Positions 1 through 8,033 are shown, counted from the first letter of the stretch. The stretch: 35,196 nucleotides of DNA from Streptomyces rochei (GCA_002155895.1 MUMD01000118.1:1-35196); one strand, 5' to 3'. The notes: generated by a model from the sequence alone, not told the origin. Translations and numbers: made by a program.

Positions 1-1
1 C

Positions 2-1513
2 GGGTCCGGCAAGTCCACCCTGCTCCGGCTCCTCGCCGGCGTCGAACGGCCCGACAGCGGCGAGATCACCGTCCAGGCGGAGGGCGGCGTCGGTTACCTC
101 CCGCAGGACGGCGTGCTGCCGCCGCACCACACCGTCCAGCAGGCCGTCGACGACGCGCTGAGCGACCTGCGCGCCATCGAGCGCCGCATGCGGGTGCTCG
201 AAGGCGCCATGTCCGGCGGCGCGGGGGACGACCGGGTCCTCACCGAGTACGGCGACCTGACGACCGCCTTCGAACTGCGCGGCGGCTACGAGGCCGACGC
301 CCGCGTCGAACGCGCCCTGCACGGCCTCGGCCTGGCCCACCTCCCACGTGACCGCGCCCTCGGCGACCTCTCCGGCGGTGAGCAGGTCCGCCTGCGTCTC
401 GCCGGACTGCTCGCCGCCTCCCCCGAGGTCCTGCTCCTCGACGAACCCACCAACCACCTCGACGCGAGCGCCCTGGACTGGCTCGAGGACCATCTGCGCA
501 CCCGGCGCGGCACCACCGTCGCGGTCTCCCACGACCGGGTGTTCCTCGACCGCGTCACCACCACCCTCCTGGAGGTCGACGCCGACCGCCGTACCGTCAC
601 CCGCTACGGCAACGGCTACTCCGGCTACCTCGCCGAGAAGGCCGCGGCCCGGCAGCGCTGGGTACAGGAACACGCCCGCTGGGAGTCCGAGGTGGAGGCC
701 CAGCGCGAAGCCGCCGCGACCACCGCCCGCCGGGTCGCCCCCGGCCGCGCCATGACCGACGGCAACAAGATGGCCTACGACCGTGCCGGTGGACGCGTCC
801 AGCAGTCCCTGGCCGGCCGGGTACGCAACGCGGAGGAGCGACTGCGGCGACTCCTCGCCGACCCCGTCCCCGTCCCGCCCGAGCCGCTGCGCTTCACGCC
901 GGTCCTGCGGTCCGGACGGCTCACCGGCACGGTCCTGGACGCCGCGGCCGTCGGCGTCACCGGCCGCCTGGCACCCACCGACCTCACCGTCGAGGCCGGC
1001 GACCGCCTCCTGATCACCGGCGGCAACGGTACCGGCAAGAGCACCCTGCTGCGCGTCCTCGCCGGCCGCCTCGCCCCCGACGAGGGCCGCGTCACCCGGC
1101 ACGGACGCATCGGACACCTGCCCCAGGAGCCGGGCCCCGGACGCCCCGGCGAGACCCTCCTCGACGCCTACGCCCGCGGCTTAACCGGCGCCCCCGAGGA
1201 CCACGCCCCCGCCCTCTTGTCCCTCGGCCTGTTCACCGAGGACCGGCTCACCGCCCGTGTCACGGAACTCTCCACGGGCCAGCGGCAGCGACTCTCCCTG
1301 GCCCGGCTGCTCAGCCGCCCCTGTGACGTCCTGCTCCTCGACGAGCCGACCAACCACCTCTCACCGGCCGTGACCGAGGACCTGGAGCAGGCCCTGGCCG
1401 CCTGGTCCGGCACCCTGCTCCTCGTCTCCCACGACCGTCGCCTGCGCGAACGCTGGCAGGGCGACCACCTCGTCCTGACGGGCCGGGGCGTGGACCGCTC
1501 CCCGGCCCGGTGA
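2..1513 (+). CDS. ABC-F ribosomal-protection-type ATPase (5' end outside window)
   Basis: ABC-F proteins have two ATPase domains and no membrane part; resistance members bind the ribosome and dislodge macrolide, lincosamide or streptogramin drugs. The first visible codons read GSGKSTLL, the tail of the first Walker A, so the gene starts upstream. About 503 residues are visible. Domain 1 has signature LSGGEQ and Walker B VLLLDEPTNHLD. A short charged linker (about positions 620-890) resembles the OleB/TlrC group. Domain 2 has GGNGTGKST, signature LSTGQRQ and LLLDEPTNHLS, followed by the SHDR switch. A rare TTA leucine codon lies at 1181-1183, which in Streptomyces makes translation depend on the bldA tRNA. 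Family assignment is firm; the drug specificity is inferred and cannot be read from the sequence. Confidence 0.93.
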   Translation, partial: GSGKSTLLRLLAGVERPDSGEITVQAEGGVGYLPQDGVLPPHHTVQQAVDDALSDLRAIERRMRVLEGAMSGGAGDDRVLTEYGDLTTAFELRGGYEADARVERALHGLGLAHLPRDRALGDLSGGEQVRLRLAGLLAASPEVLLLDEPTNHLDASALDWLEDHLRTRRGTTVAVSHDRVFLDRVTTTLLEVDADRRTVTRYGNGYSGYLAEKAAARQRWVQEHARWESEVEAQREAAATTARRVAPGRAMTDGNKMAYDRAGGRVQQSLAGRVRNAEERLRRLLADPVPVPPEPLRFTPVLRSGRLTGTVLDAAAVGVTGRLAPTDLTVEAGDRLLITGGNGTGKSTLLRVLAGRLAPDEGRVTRHGRIGHLPQEPGPGRPGETLLDAYARGLTGAPEDHAPALLSLGLFTEDRLTARVTELSTGQRQRLSLARLLSRPCDVLLLDEPTNHLSPAVTEDLEQALAAWSGTLLLVSHDRRLRERWQGDHLVLTGRGVDRSPAR

Positions 1514-1592
1514 AGCGCTCGGGGCGCGACCACCGCCGGGTCGCGCCACACCGGATTTCCCTGCCCACCCCCTACCGCACCGGAGGAACACG

Positions 1593-1811
1593 ATGACCGA
1601 GACCCCGCAGGACAACACGCCGGAGACGGAGCCCGAGACGGAGACCCCCGAGGCTCCCGAGACCGACACCAAGAGGAAGTTCGAGGAAGCACTGGCGCGC
1701 AAGGCCCGCATGGGCCGGGCTCAGCAGGCTCACCAGGACGGACGGCAGAAGATCAAGGGGCTCAACGGCCCCAAGGGCCAGACCCGCAACTTCCGCCGCA
1801 AGTCCGGCTGA
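1593..1811 (+). CDS. small DUF5302-like protein
   Basis: A 72-residue protein with an acidic, Thr/Pro/Glu-rich N-terminal third (residues 1-27) followed by a basic half containing TKRKFEEALARK and ending in RNFRRKSG. This acidic-then-basic layout and the KRKF-EAL-RK core match the actinobacterial DUF5302 family, which has no known function. The ATG is preceded by GGAGG at 1582-1586. It sits 79 bases after the ABC-F stop on the same strand, so it may be read from the same transcript, and a strong hairpin follows it. No signal peptide or membrane segment is visible. The family call rests on recognition of the layout rather than on an alignment. Confidence 0.8.
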   Translation: MTETPQDNTPETEPETETPEAPETDTKRKFEEALARKARMGRAQQAHQDGRQKIKGLNGPKGQTRNFRRKSG

Positions 1812-1820
1812 GCGAAGCTC

Positions 1821-1872
1821 CGCACCGGCCGCCCGCTCCGTACATCCGCACCGGCCGCCCGCTCCGTACATC
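1821..1872. repeat. two tandem copies of a 26-bp unit
   Basis: Two identical 26-base copies (1821-1846 and 1847-1872), starting CGCACCGGCCGCCCG and containing CTCCGTACATC, are followed by a partial, diverged third copy in which the G/C block becomes CGGGCGGCC. The second copy supplies the left arm of the hairpin at 1852-1887. They lie just after the DUF5302 stop and look like local slippage duplication of a terminator arm. Confidence 0.85.
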
Positions 1873-1887
1873 CGGACCGGGCGGCCG
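1852..1887. terminator. hairpin terminator between convergent genes
   Basis: CGGCCGCCCG (1852-1861) pairs perfectly with CGGGCGGCCG (1878-1887). Inside, TCCG (1863-1866) pairs with CGGA (1873-1876), leaving a 6-base loop. There is no T tract, as is usual for Streptomyces terminators. It separates the rightward DUF5302 gene from the leftward GH43 gene and can serve both. Confidence 0.75.
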
Positions 1888-1925
1888 TTCCGCCGGTGGG
1901 CCCTTGTCCGGGCCGTTCAGGAGCG

Positions 1926-3461
1926 TCAGGCCGGCGGCGTGGAGGCGGGGACGTACTCGAACCAGTCGAAGGCGACCGCGCCCTCGGTGGCGTACATGCC
2001 GATCACACGGCCGGTGAAGCCGCAGGCGACCTCCGTCGACAGGTAGCGCCCGTCCAGTTCGGCGAGCGGCCGGCTGTCCGGGGCGTCGGGATCGCCGAGC
2101 CAGAAGGCGAGGGTGTCGGGTCCCGTCGTCCCGCCGTCGGTGAGTTCGGGAGACGCGGGAACGAGACCGGACGTACGGCACGTCACGGTGAGGCGCAGCG
2201 GCCCCGCCGGGACCGGCAGGCGGGCCACCGTCTGGCGCAGCGGTCCGATCCGGGCGACGACGCTTGCCTCCCCGGCCCCGGTCTCCACTTCGTAGTGGTG
2301 GGCCTCGTCCAGGCGCACGCACAGACCACCGCGTCCCGCGCCCGGGTCGATCAGGGCGGTGACGCGGCAGTCGTGGTGCTGCTGACGCCGGCCGACGAAG
2401 GTGTACCCGGGACGGTCGAGGGTGGGGCCGGTGGCCCTGAGGACCAGTGAGCCGGGGCGTTCGGTGAGCGACCAGGAGCCCTCCGGCCGGGCGAACGGCG
2501 AGATCCAGTGCGGTGCGAGAACCGGCCCGTCGAAGTCGTCGCGGGCGGCCGGGGCCGGGACGGGGTGCCAGGCGCCACCCGGTGCCGCATGGCGCTCGGG
2601 AACGGGCGCGACGACGGGCCAGCCGTCCGGGCCCCACTCCACGGGGGTCAGGAACGTCTCGCGACCGAGCACGTGCACGTCGGGTGTGAAGCCGCGGGGA
2701 CGGACGCCGAGCAGCACCATCCACCAACTGCCGTCGACGGCCTCCACCAGGTCGGCGTGGCCGGTGTTCTGGATGGTGCGGGCGGTACCGCTGTGGGACA
2801 GCAGGGGATTGGCGGGTGCGGCCTCCCACGGGCCGCGCGGCGAGCGGCTGCGGGCCATGGACACGCTGTGACCGCGTTCCGTTCCGCCTTCCGCGATCAG
2901 CAGGTACCACCACGCACCGATGCGGTACAGGTGCGGCGCCTCGGGATACTTGAGGCCGCTGCCCGACCAGGTGGGGAACGGCCCCTCCAGCACCTTGCCC
3001 TGGACCGGGTCGATCCTGGCCATGTTGACGCCGCCTCGGGGGCCGGAGAAGGCGCACCAGCAGGTGCCGTCCTCCTCCCACGCCAGGTCGGGGTCGATCC
3101 CGCTCAGATCGATCCACACCGGATCGCTCCAGGGTCCCTCGGGCCGTTCGGCCGAGACGATGAAGTTGCCGCCGCCGTCGACGTTGGTGTTGATGACCCA
3201 GTAGCGGCCGTCGTGGTGGCGGATGGTCGGGGCGTAGAGGCCCCCCGACGCCTTGGCGCCGGGAAGGGGCAGCGGCAACTGCCCCGGCCGGTCGAGTACG
3301 TTGCCGATCTGCTCCCAGTGCACGAGGTCCTCGCTGTGGAAGAGCGGCAGCCCGGGGAAGTACTCGAAGCTGGAGCACACCAGGTAGTAGTCGTCACCGA
3401 CCCGGCACACGCTCGGATCGGGGTGGAACCCGCTGATCACAGGGTTGTCGTACTGGTGCAC
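1926..3461 (-). CDS. GH43 family beta-xylosidase / alpha-L-arabinofuranosidase
   Basis: A 511-residue glycoside hydrolase of family 43, predicted to remove xylose or arabinose from xylo-/arabino-oligosaccharides. The five-bladed propeller opens with NPVISGFHPDPS. The three expected acidic residues are visible: base Asp15 in HPDPS, pKa-modulating Asp123 in SGIDPD, and acid Glu174 in KYPEAPHLY. From about residue 305 there is a beta-sandwich (RDDFDGP...PHWISPF) like the C-terminal concanavalin-like domain of GH43 xylosidases. No signal peptide is present, so it should act in the cytoplasm on imported oligosaccharides. The GTG start is preceded by GGGGAGA about 8 bases upstream. It stands alone; no transporter gene adjoins it. 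Exact substrate is uncertain. Confidence 0.93.
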   Translation of the reverse strand: MHQYDNPVISGFHPDPSVCRVGDDYYLVCSSFEYFPGLPLFHSEDLVHWEQIGNVLDRPGQLPLPLPGAKASGGLYAPTIRHHDGRYWVINTNVDGGGNFIVSAERPEGPWSDPVWIDLSGIDPDLAWEEDGTCWCAFSGPRGGVNMARIDPVQGKVLEGPFPTWSGSGLKYPEAPHLYRIGAWWYLLIAEGGTERGHSVSMARSRSPRGPWEAAPANPLLSHSGTARTIQNTGHADLVEAVDGSWWMVLLGVRPRGFTPDVHVLGRETFLTPVEWGPDGWPVVAPVPERHAAPGGAWHPVPAPAARDDFDGPVLAPHWISPFARPEGSWSLTERPGSLVLRATGPTLDRPGYTFVGRRQQHHDCRVTALIDPGAGRGGLCVRLDEAHHYEVETGAGEASVVARIGPLRQTVARLPVPAGPLRLTVTCRTSGLVPASPELTDGGTTGPDTLAFWLGDPDAPDSRPLAELDGRYLSTEVACGFTGRVIGMYATEGAVAFDWFEYVPASTPPA

Positions 3462-3501
3462 GGAAATGTCTCCCCTTCGCGCGGCCGGGCGCCGTGCGGC
3501 G

Positions 3502-3507
3502 AGTCTA
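3502..3507 (-). promoter_or_regulatory. possible -10 element of the GH43 gene
   Basis: On the minus strand TAGACT fits the streptomycete -10 pattern TANNNT about 40 bases before the GH43 GTG. No convincing -35 lies 17-18 bases upstream. I see no LacI-type palindrome in the 151-base gap 3462-3612. Confidence 0.3.
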
Positions 3508-3612
3508 GGGGTGTGTTCGGTTCTCGGTCGCCCGTTCGCGCCGGCCCGTGTGGCGCGCCGCCGCCCCCGCGCCCGCTGCTTCGCCGGCGGGGTGCCGACG
3601 GGAACGGGACCA

Positions 3613-4578
3613 CTACTTGGACTCGACCCGGCCCACTGCCCGGGGGCCGGTCGTCAGTGCCTCGCACGCGCTCTGCCAGGTGGGGGCGTCGGGATGAAGC
3701 CGGGTGTGGAGGTAGGCCGCGCTGAGCCGGGCGAGGGCGGCGACCCGCTCGGGGCTCTCGTCGGTGGTCTCGGCGGCGTCGTATCCGGCGATCCCGCCGA
3801 GTCCGTGCTCCGCGTCGAAGAGGGTGAGCAGGGTCTTGGGGCCGGGAGCGAGGGTGTAGGGGTCGGCGTGCCAGTCCGGTCCCATGTCCGTGAAGTGCCG
3901 GGAGTCGTCCTTGTCGCCGGCGACGACCAGCGCGGGTGCGGTCATGGTGGAGAAGTCGACGGCCCCGATGACCGGCCATTGTCGGGCCATGGGTCCGTTG
4001 AAGACGTCGCCGCCTCTGCCGGGCGCGGCGAGCAGGACGCCTGCCCTGATCCGGGGCTCGACCAGATGCACCGTGTCGCCGGTGTCGGGGTCCCGGAGCC
4101 CGGCGCCGAGCAGGAGGGCGGCGGTGAAGCCGCCGAGCGAGTGCCCGGCGACGGCGACCTTGCCGGGATCGAGCCGTCCCGCGAGCTGCGGCACGGTGCG
4201 TTCGATGACGTCGATCCGGTCGAGGATGTGGGTCATGTCCTCGGCGCGGGAGCGCCAGAAGTCGGGTGCGCCGGGCGCGTCGGCGACCAGGTGGCTCAGT
4301 GTCCTGGAGGTGAGGTGGGTGGGCTGGACGACGGCGAATCCCTGAGCGGCCCAGTGATGGGCGAGGGGCGCGTAGCCGTTGAGCGAGGAGAGGTTGTTCG
4401 AGGGGCCGTGACCGTGGGAGAGGAGGATGACGGGGAGGCCGGTACCGGTCGCGGGAGCGGTGACGCGCACCTGCAGGTCGACCGGGCGTCCGGGGACGGA
4501 GAGGACCACGGGACTGAAGGAGAGGACCGGGACGGGCGTGCTCGGGGTGTCGGCACGGGTGGCCGTGGAGGCGCTCAC
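3613..4578 (-). CDS. alpha/beta hydrolase (chlorophyllase/lipase-like)
   Basis: A 321-residue serine hydrolase. The oxyanion segment LLSHGHGPSNN is at about residues 52-62, the nucleophile elbow GHSLGG puts the catalytic Ser at 147, AGDKDD late in the chain supplies a candidate Asp, and FDAEHGLGG a candidate His. The pattern resembles chlorophyllase-type or PET-hydrolase-type alpha/beta hydrolases. There is no signal peptide, so a cytoplasmic esterase is likely and the substrate is unknown. The GTG at 4578 is chosen because AAAGGA lies about 10 bases upstream; a longer reading from ATG 4671 lacks a ribosome site and adds a non-conserved, proline-rich 31 residues. Its promoter carries a palindromic operator (4694-4723), so a repressor encoded elsewhere probably controls it. 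Confidence 0.85.
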   Translation of the reverse strand: MSASTATRADTPSTPVPVLSFSPVVLSVPGRPVDLQVRVTAPATGTGLPVILLSHGHGPSNNLSSLNGYAPLAHHWAAQGFAVVQPTHLTSRTLSHLVADAPGAPDFWRSRAEDMTHILDRIDVIERTVPQLAGRLDPGKVAVAGHSLGGFTAALLLGAGLRDPDTGDTVHLVEPRIRAGVLLAAPGRGGDVFNGPMARQWPVIGAVDFSTMTAPALVVAGDKDDSRHFTDMGPDWHADPYTLAPGPKTLLTLFDAEHGLGGIAGYDAAETTDESPERVAALARLSAAYLHTRLHPDAPTWQSACEALTTGPRAVGRVESK

Positions 4579-4693
4579 GAGGGGATTTCCTTTCGGCGGT
4601 ACCTGTCCGCTGGTCTCCGGACCGGCGACCGGTGGCGGACAGGAGGAAGGGAGGCGTCCACTCCGGAGCATGAAACGGAGCGGCGTCCCGTTT

Positions 4694-4723
4694 AGTATCC
4701 GGAACGCCGTTCCGTTTTGTCAA
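4694..4723 (-). promoter_or_regulatory. hydrolase promoter with palindromic operator in the spacer
   Basis: On the minus strand a perfect -35 TTGACA (4718-4723) and a -10 GATACT (4694-4699) are separated by 18 bases. The perfect inverted repeat CGGAACgccGTTCCG (4700-4714) fills the spacer. A second, looser repeat AAACGG-N9-CCGTTT lies at 4673-4693, just after the start of transcription. This architecture is typical of TetR-type repression; no intact tetR gene is adjacent. Confidence 0.72.
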
Positions 4724-4778
4724 TCGACAAGGAAGGGCGCTGCGGTGCGGACGCCCTTCCCGCGTCTCGCCGACCGTC

Positions 4779-5214
4779 CTACCGGGCGTCGGCGGCCGTC
4801 CTCGCGGCCAGGCGCGTGCGCACGGCGGACAGATGACGGCGCAGCGGCTGCGGCGGCGTCGGCGGCAGCACGCGCGAGTCGCCCCGTGCGTAGTGCCGCT
4901 CGATGTAGTAGAGACTCGCGCTGAGCACGCTCGTGACCGCGATGTACGGTGAGGGTCGGACCGAGCAGGTTGCCCGTCTTGACGGAGACGGACTCCGGAC
5001 AGAACGGAATACCGAGACCGAGCGTCGGGTAAGGTCGCCGATGTTGAACCAGAACAGCAGCTGGATCAGCAGGGGAGTGGAGGAAGATCCACACATAACC
5101 CCAACTCGGCCTGCGAAGCACGGGCTTGCCCGAAAGACGCATCACCGCCAGCGCGGTGCCCAGCAGAAAGCCGAGCGCCATGACCGCTGCGGTCAGCCAC
5201 AGGGTCGGCAGTAG
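4779..5214 (-). pseudogene. remnant of a polar amino-acid ABC transporter permease
   Basis: Minus-strand translation shows pieces of a HisM/GlnP-type permease spread over two frames. First comes LLPTLWLTAAVMALGF and LGTALAVMRLSGKPV with YVWIF (5214 to about 5090). Then STPLLIQLLFWFNIGDL appears after a frame change, then YPTLGLGIPF with SVKTGNLLGPTLT back in the first frame. Last are VTSVLSASLYYIERHYARG and LPPTPPQPLRRHLS, the usual C-terminal end. The central part carrying the EAA loop that contacts the ATPase is missing altogether. With several frameshifts and a core deletion it cannot make a permease. No binding-protein or ATPase gene survives beside it. Confidence 0.8.
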
Positions 5215-5452
5215 TCGGCCACGGCCCCGTCTGTGGGCGTACGCACAGGCCCTGACGGCGCACCCCGCCTTCGGCGCCCACCTCGATCTGGACGGCCTCG
5301 CTCGCAGGCACCACGTCCACTGCCGGGGTGAGGAGGCGGCGGGCGCGGCGATGCAGATCGTGGACTGGGCGGCGTACGCCGCGGAATCGGCCTTCGGCTG
5401 AGGCAGGGTTCCGCTGGTGTGCGTGTCATCCGGACCGGGGCGAGCGGGCGGA
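5215..5452. other. non-coding stretch upstream of the permease remnant
   Basis: No gene with sensible start, ribosome site and codon use is visible. It may hold the eroded 5' end of the permease or a neighbouring transporter gene, but I recognise nothing. A perfect 14-base palindrome GCGGCGTACGCCGC lies at 5369-5382. Confidence 0.5.
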
Positions 5453-6043
5453 TCAGCTCTCCCCGACCGGTTCGCCCACGTTCTCCTCGAACCGGCCGAC
5501 GACGTTCCCCGCGGGGTGGTAACTGCAGACGATGTACGTCTGGTACGCGTCCTGGTCGTCCCGCCGGCCGGCAGCCCTGCCGCACCCGAGCGTGTCGGTC
5601 GCCTTCCATACGACCTGAGTGAAGGAGGCGGTGTCGGGGGTGTAGCCGGGCCGGTCCCAGTCGTAGCCGCCCGTCCAGCGCTGCTCGTACCAGAGCCGCA
5701 CCGCCTCCTCGCACGTGGCCGGCTCGTGCTCGTAGCCGGCGAACCAGAAGCGGTTCTCCCCCCAGCCCCGCGCACCTGGCGGCAGCGCGCCCCCCTCCTG
5801 GGCCGACGCCTCCCGGGCGCGGCGCACGGCGTACGCGACGGCCGCGTCGTCCAGTCGCAGCGGGGCGGCGCCGTGGCGGGCTCGGTAGCGGTTGTGGGCG
5901 GCGAGGCAGTCCTCGTTGAACGCCTCGTCCGTCCGGTCGGACAACGGCGGCCACTCGTCCGCCGCTTGCACGGGCTGCACCGTGACAGCCGCGGTCAACA
6001 TCGCCGCCGCGACCGTCAGAACACCGGATGCGAAACGGCCCAT
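5453..6043 (-). CDS. secreted CAP/SCP-domain (PR-1-like) protein
   Basis: A 196-residue exported protein. Residues 1-28 form a Sec signal peptide (MGRFASG, then a hydrophobic run ending VQPVQA before ADEWPP). The rest is one CAP domain: CLAAHNRYRARHG near the start, WGENRFWFAG, EAVRLWYEQ, FTQVVWKATDTLGCG and CSYHPAGNVVGRFEENV. These are the conserved signatures of the CAP superfamily. Four cysteines could form two disulfides. Bacterial CAP proteins are of largely unknown function; some bind lipids. Start ATG 6043 has AGGAGG about 7 bases before it; in-frame codons further upstream add only low-complexity sequence. Just upstream is a palindrome, CGTACgccGTACG (6054-6066). It is divergent from the GntR regulator. 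Confidence 0.9.
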   Translation of the reverse strand: MGRFASGVLTVAAAMLTAAVTVQPVQAADEWPPLSDRTDEAFNEDCLAAHNRYRARHGAAPLRLDDAAVAYAVRRAREASAQEGGALPPGARGWGENRFWFAGYEHEPATCEEAVRLWYEQRWTGGYDWDRPGYTPDTASFTQVVWKATDTLGCGRAAGRRDDQDAYQTYIVCSYHPAGNVVGRFEENVGEPVGES

Positions 6044-6224
6044 GGGTCCTCCTCGTACGCCGTACGTTCCCGGCGATCGGACGAGCGCCGGACAACGCCC
6101 ATGGAAGGGGTCCGCGCGCTGCGCCACACCACCGTCTCCCGCCCGGCCACCCGTTCGCAGCAACGCCGACGCCCGTAAGCGTGAGCGTCTGGGGGGAGGG
6201 GGAGAGAGATACCTGGGTGTTTTT

Positions 6225-6253
6225 TATTCATATTTAATGTCGGGCGCTATCAT
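6225..6253 (+). promoter_or_regulatory. GntR-regulator promoter with operator copy 1
   Basis: The 13-base AT-rich motif ATTCATATTTAAT (6226-6238) stands out in otherwise G+C-rich DNA. A good -10, TATCAT (6248-6253), lies so that the 17-base spacer and a weak -35 (6225-6230) coincide with the motif. A protein bound here would block RNA polymerase. The same motif recurs at 7140-7152 and, with one change, at 18124-18136, so it is taken as the binding site of the regulator encoded at 6327 (autoregulation). Confidence 0.7.
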
Positions 6254-6326
6254 GGGCCCGCGCTCGCGCGCCCGCGGCGCCTCACCCGCGCGCCCCCGGC
6301 GTGCCCGACGTCAAGGAGATGACGGC

Positions 6327-7067
6327 ATGGCGGCCTACAGCACCCGAGGCGTGCACGGACAGGTGGTCCAGTCGCTCGGAGCGCGCATCGTGGGCGGCGC
6401 GGTCCCCGAAGGGGCGACCCTGGACGTGCGGGCGCTGGGGGAGGAGCTCGACGTCAGTCTGACCGTGATGCGCGAGTCGCTGAAGGTCCTGGCCGGCAAG
6501 GGTCTGGTGGACGCGCGGCAGAAGCGGGGCACGTTCGTCCGGGAGCGCAGGCACTGGAACCTCCTCGATGCCGACGTCATCCGCTGGCGTGTCGAAGGAG
6601 GTGGCGGCGGGGAGTTGATGCGGGACCTCGCCGACGTCCGCTCCATCATCGAGCCGGCCGCCGCGCGCCGCGCCGCCCTTCACCGTACGGACGCCGACCT
6701 GGAGGCGTTGGAGGCCGCGCTGGACTCCATGCGGCGCGCCCAGGGTGACTCGGCGGACGCCGCGGAGGCCGACGCGGCCTTCCACCGCGCCCTGCTGGCG
6801 GCCACCGGGAACGAGATGCTGACGCGCATGGACCTGTTCCTCGAGCCCGGCCTGCGGGAGCGCGACCGCCTCGTCCACGCCCATGCCGCCGCCGGCGACC
6901 CCGTGCCCAGCCATCGTGCCGTCCTGGACGCCGTGCGCGACGGGGACCCGGTCCGGGCCGAACTCGCCATGCTCGACCTGCTGGCCAAGGCCGTCGAGGA
7001 CGTGGACCGGCTCACCGGGCGCTCGGCCGCCCCGACGGACTCCCGCTCCTCCGGTCGGGCCCGCTGA
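6327..7067 (+). CDS. DgoR-like GntR/FadR-family transcriptional regulator
   Basis: A 246-residue regulator. Residues 8-75 form the winged helix of the GntR family (GARIVGGAVPEGATL, MRESLKVLAGKGLV, QKRGTFV). Residues 76-225 form an FCD ligand domain with candidate metal ligands Asp149 and His153 in ADAAFHRALL and His196 in SHRAVLDAV. The junction HWNLLDADVIRW closely resembles E. coli DgoR (QWNYLDTDVLQW), the galactonate-responsive repressor of the dgo operon. AAGGAG ends 8 bases before the ATG. The gene heads the galactonate operon and its own promoter carries the shared operator. Ligand (galactonate or a keto-deoxy derivative) is inferred from context. A decayed paralogue is at 18200-18290. 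Confidence 0.92.
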   Translation: MAAYSTRGVHGQVVQSLGARIVGGAVPEGATLDVRALGEELDVSLTVMRESLKVLAGKGLVDARQKRGTFVRERRHWNLLDADVIRWRVEGGGGGELMRDLADVRSIIEPAAARRAALHRTDADLEALEAALDSMRRAQGDSADAAEADAAFHRALLAATGNEMLTRMDLFLEPGLRERDRLVHAHAAAGDPVPSHRAVLDAVRDGDPVRAELAMLDLLAKAVEDVDRLTGRSAAPTDSRSSGRAR

Positions 7068-7123
7068 CCGGGCCGGGTGTCGCTCCGCGATCGTGCTGTG
7101 ACCTGCGCCTCAAGCGTGGCGTC

Positions 7124-7152
7124 TTGGCGGGCCTCAATAATTCATATTTAAT
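7124..7152 (+). promoter_or_regulatory. promoter of the galactonate operon with operator copy 2
   Basis: -35 TTGGCG (7124-7129), a 17-base spacer and -10 TTTAAT (7147-7152). The operator ATTCATATTTAAT (7140-7152) covers the whole -10 and is identical to the copy before the regulator gene. Occupancy would exclude RNA polymerase. The leader to the SDR start is roughly 90 bases. Confidence 0.7.
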
Positions 7153-7247
7153 AATACCGGCAGGTCGGCCGCATCCCGGCCGGCCGTCCCGCCCGCCCAC
7201 TCGTCCGCTCGCTCAGTCCGTTCGCGTCGCAGCCTCCGGAGCCGCCC

Positions 7248-8033
7248 ATGTCGTCCTCGTATCCGCAGCGTCCCCAGGCGGCGCCCCGTTTCCAGGGGCG
7301 CGTGGCCGTCGTCACGGGAGCGGCCGGCGGCATCGGCGCCGCGACCGCGCGGCGGCTCGCGGACGAGGGAGCCCGCGTCCTCGTCGCCGACATCGACACC
7401 GCGGAGGGCGAGCGCACGGTGCGCGCGATCCGGGACGCCGGCGGCCAGGCGCTCTTCCACCGCACCGACGTCAGCGACGAGGCGTCCTGGGCGTCGGCCC
7501 TGGACACCGTGCGCGAGGCGTACGGTCCGGTCTCCGCCCTCGTCTCCAACGCCTACGCCGTGCGCGTCGCCCCCGCCCACGCCACGACGCTCGACCAGTG
7601 GAACCAGCAGCTCGGCGTCACCCTCACCGGAGCCTTCCTCGGCTTCAGGGCATGCCTGGAGGACCTGCGCGCCACCCGGGGCGGCGCCGTCCTGATCTCC
7701 TCCGTACACGCCCTCGTCGGACTTCCGGGCCGCCCCGCCTACGCATCCGCCAAGGCCGGACTCACCGGCCTGGCACGCCAGTTGGCCGTCGAGTACGGAC
7801 CGGACGTCCGGGTGAACGCCCTGCTGCCCGGTCCCGTCCTCACCCGTGCCTGGGACGGCATCGGTGAGGAGGACCGACGTGCCAGCGCGGAACAGACCGT
7901 GGCCGGCCGGCTCGGCCGACCCGAGGAGGTGGCCGGCGCCACCGCCTTCCTGCTGAGCGACGACGCCTCCTTCGTGACCGGCGCCTCGCTGGTCGTGGAC
8001 GGCGGCTGGAGTGCGTACAAGACCTCGTCCTGA
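7248..8033 (+). CDS. SDR-family dehydrogenase, candidate galactose dehydrogenase
   Basis: A 261-residue classical short-chain dehydrogenase: nucleotide motif TGAAGGIG (residues 23-30), acidic VADID at the end of beta-2 suggesting NAD preference, SNAY in place of NNAG, and the catalytic triad Ser152, Tyr165, Lys169 (YASAK). The C-terminus has the usual GASLVVDGGW. It is the first gene after the operator-bearing promoter and is followed by dgoD, an aldolase and a kinase, so oxidation of D-galactose to galactono-lactone is the most economical role. SDR sequence alone does not fix the substrate; oxidation of another aldose is possible. A CGGAG lies about 9 bases before the ATG. Confidence 0.88.
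   Translation: MSSSYPQRPQAAPRFQGRVAVVTGAAGGIGAATARRLADEGARVLVADIDTAEGERTVRAIRDAGGQALFHRTDVSDEASWASALDTVREAYGPVSALVSNAYAVRVAPAHATTLDQWNQQLGVTLTGAFLGFRACLEDLRATRGGAVLISSVHALVGLPGRPAYASAKAGLTGLARQLAVEYGPDVRVNALLPGPVLTRAWDGIGEEDRRASAEQTVAGRLGRPEEVAGATAFLLSDDASFVTGASLVVDGGWSAYKTSS

Noticed and set aside
3445-4695. 416-codon plus-strand open frame
   Set aside because: Antisense to the alpha/beta hydrolase and over its promoter; Gly/Val-rich translation without motifs.
5369-5382. 14-base perfect palindrome as an operator
   Set aside because: It lies in decayed DNA far from any start codon and such G/C palindromes are common at this composition.
6221-6238. AT-rich patches as transposon or prophage attachment sites
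   Set aside because: They coincide with promoters, share an exact 13-base motif and no integrase, transposase or target duplication is near.
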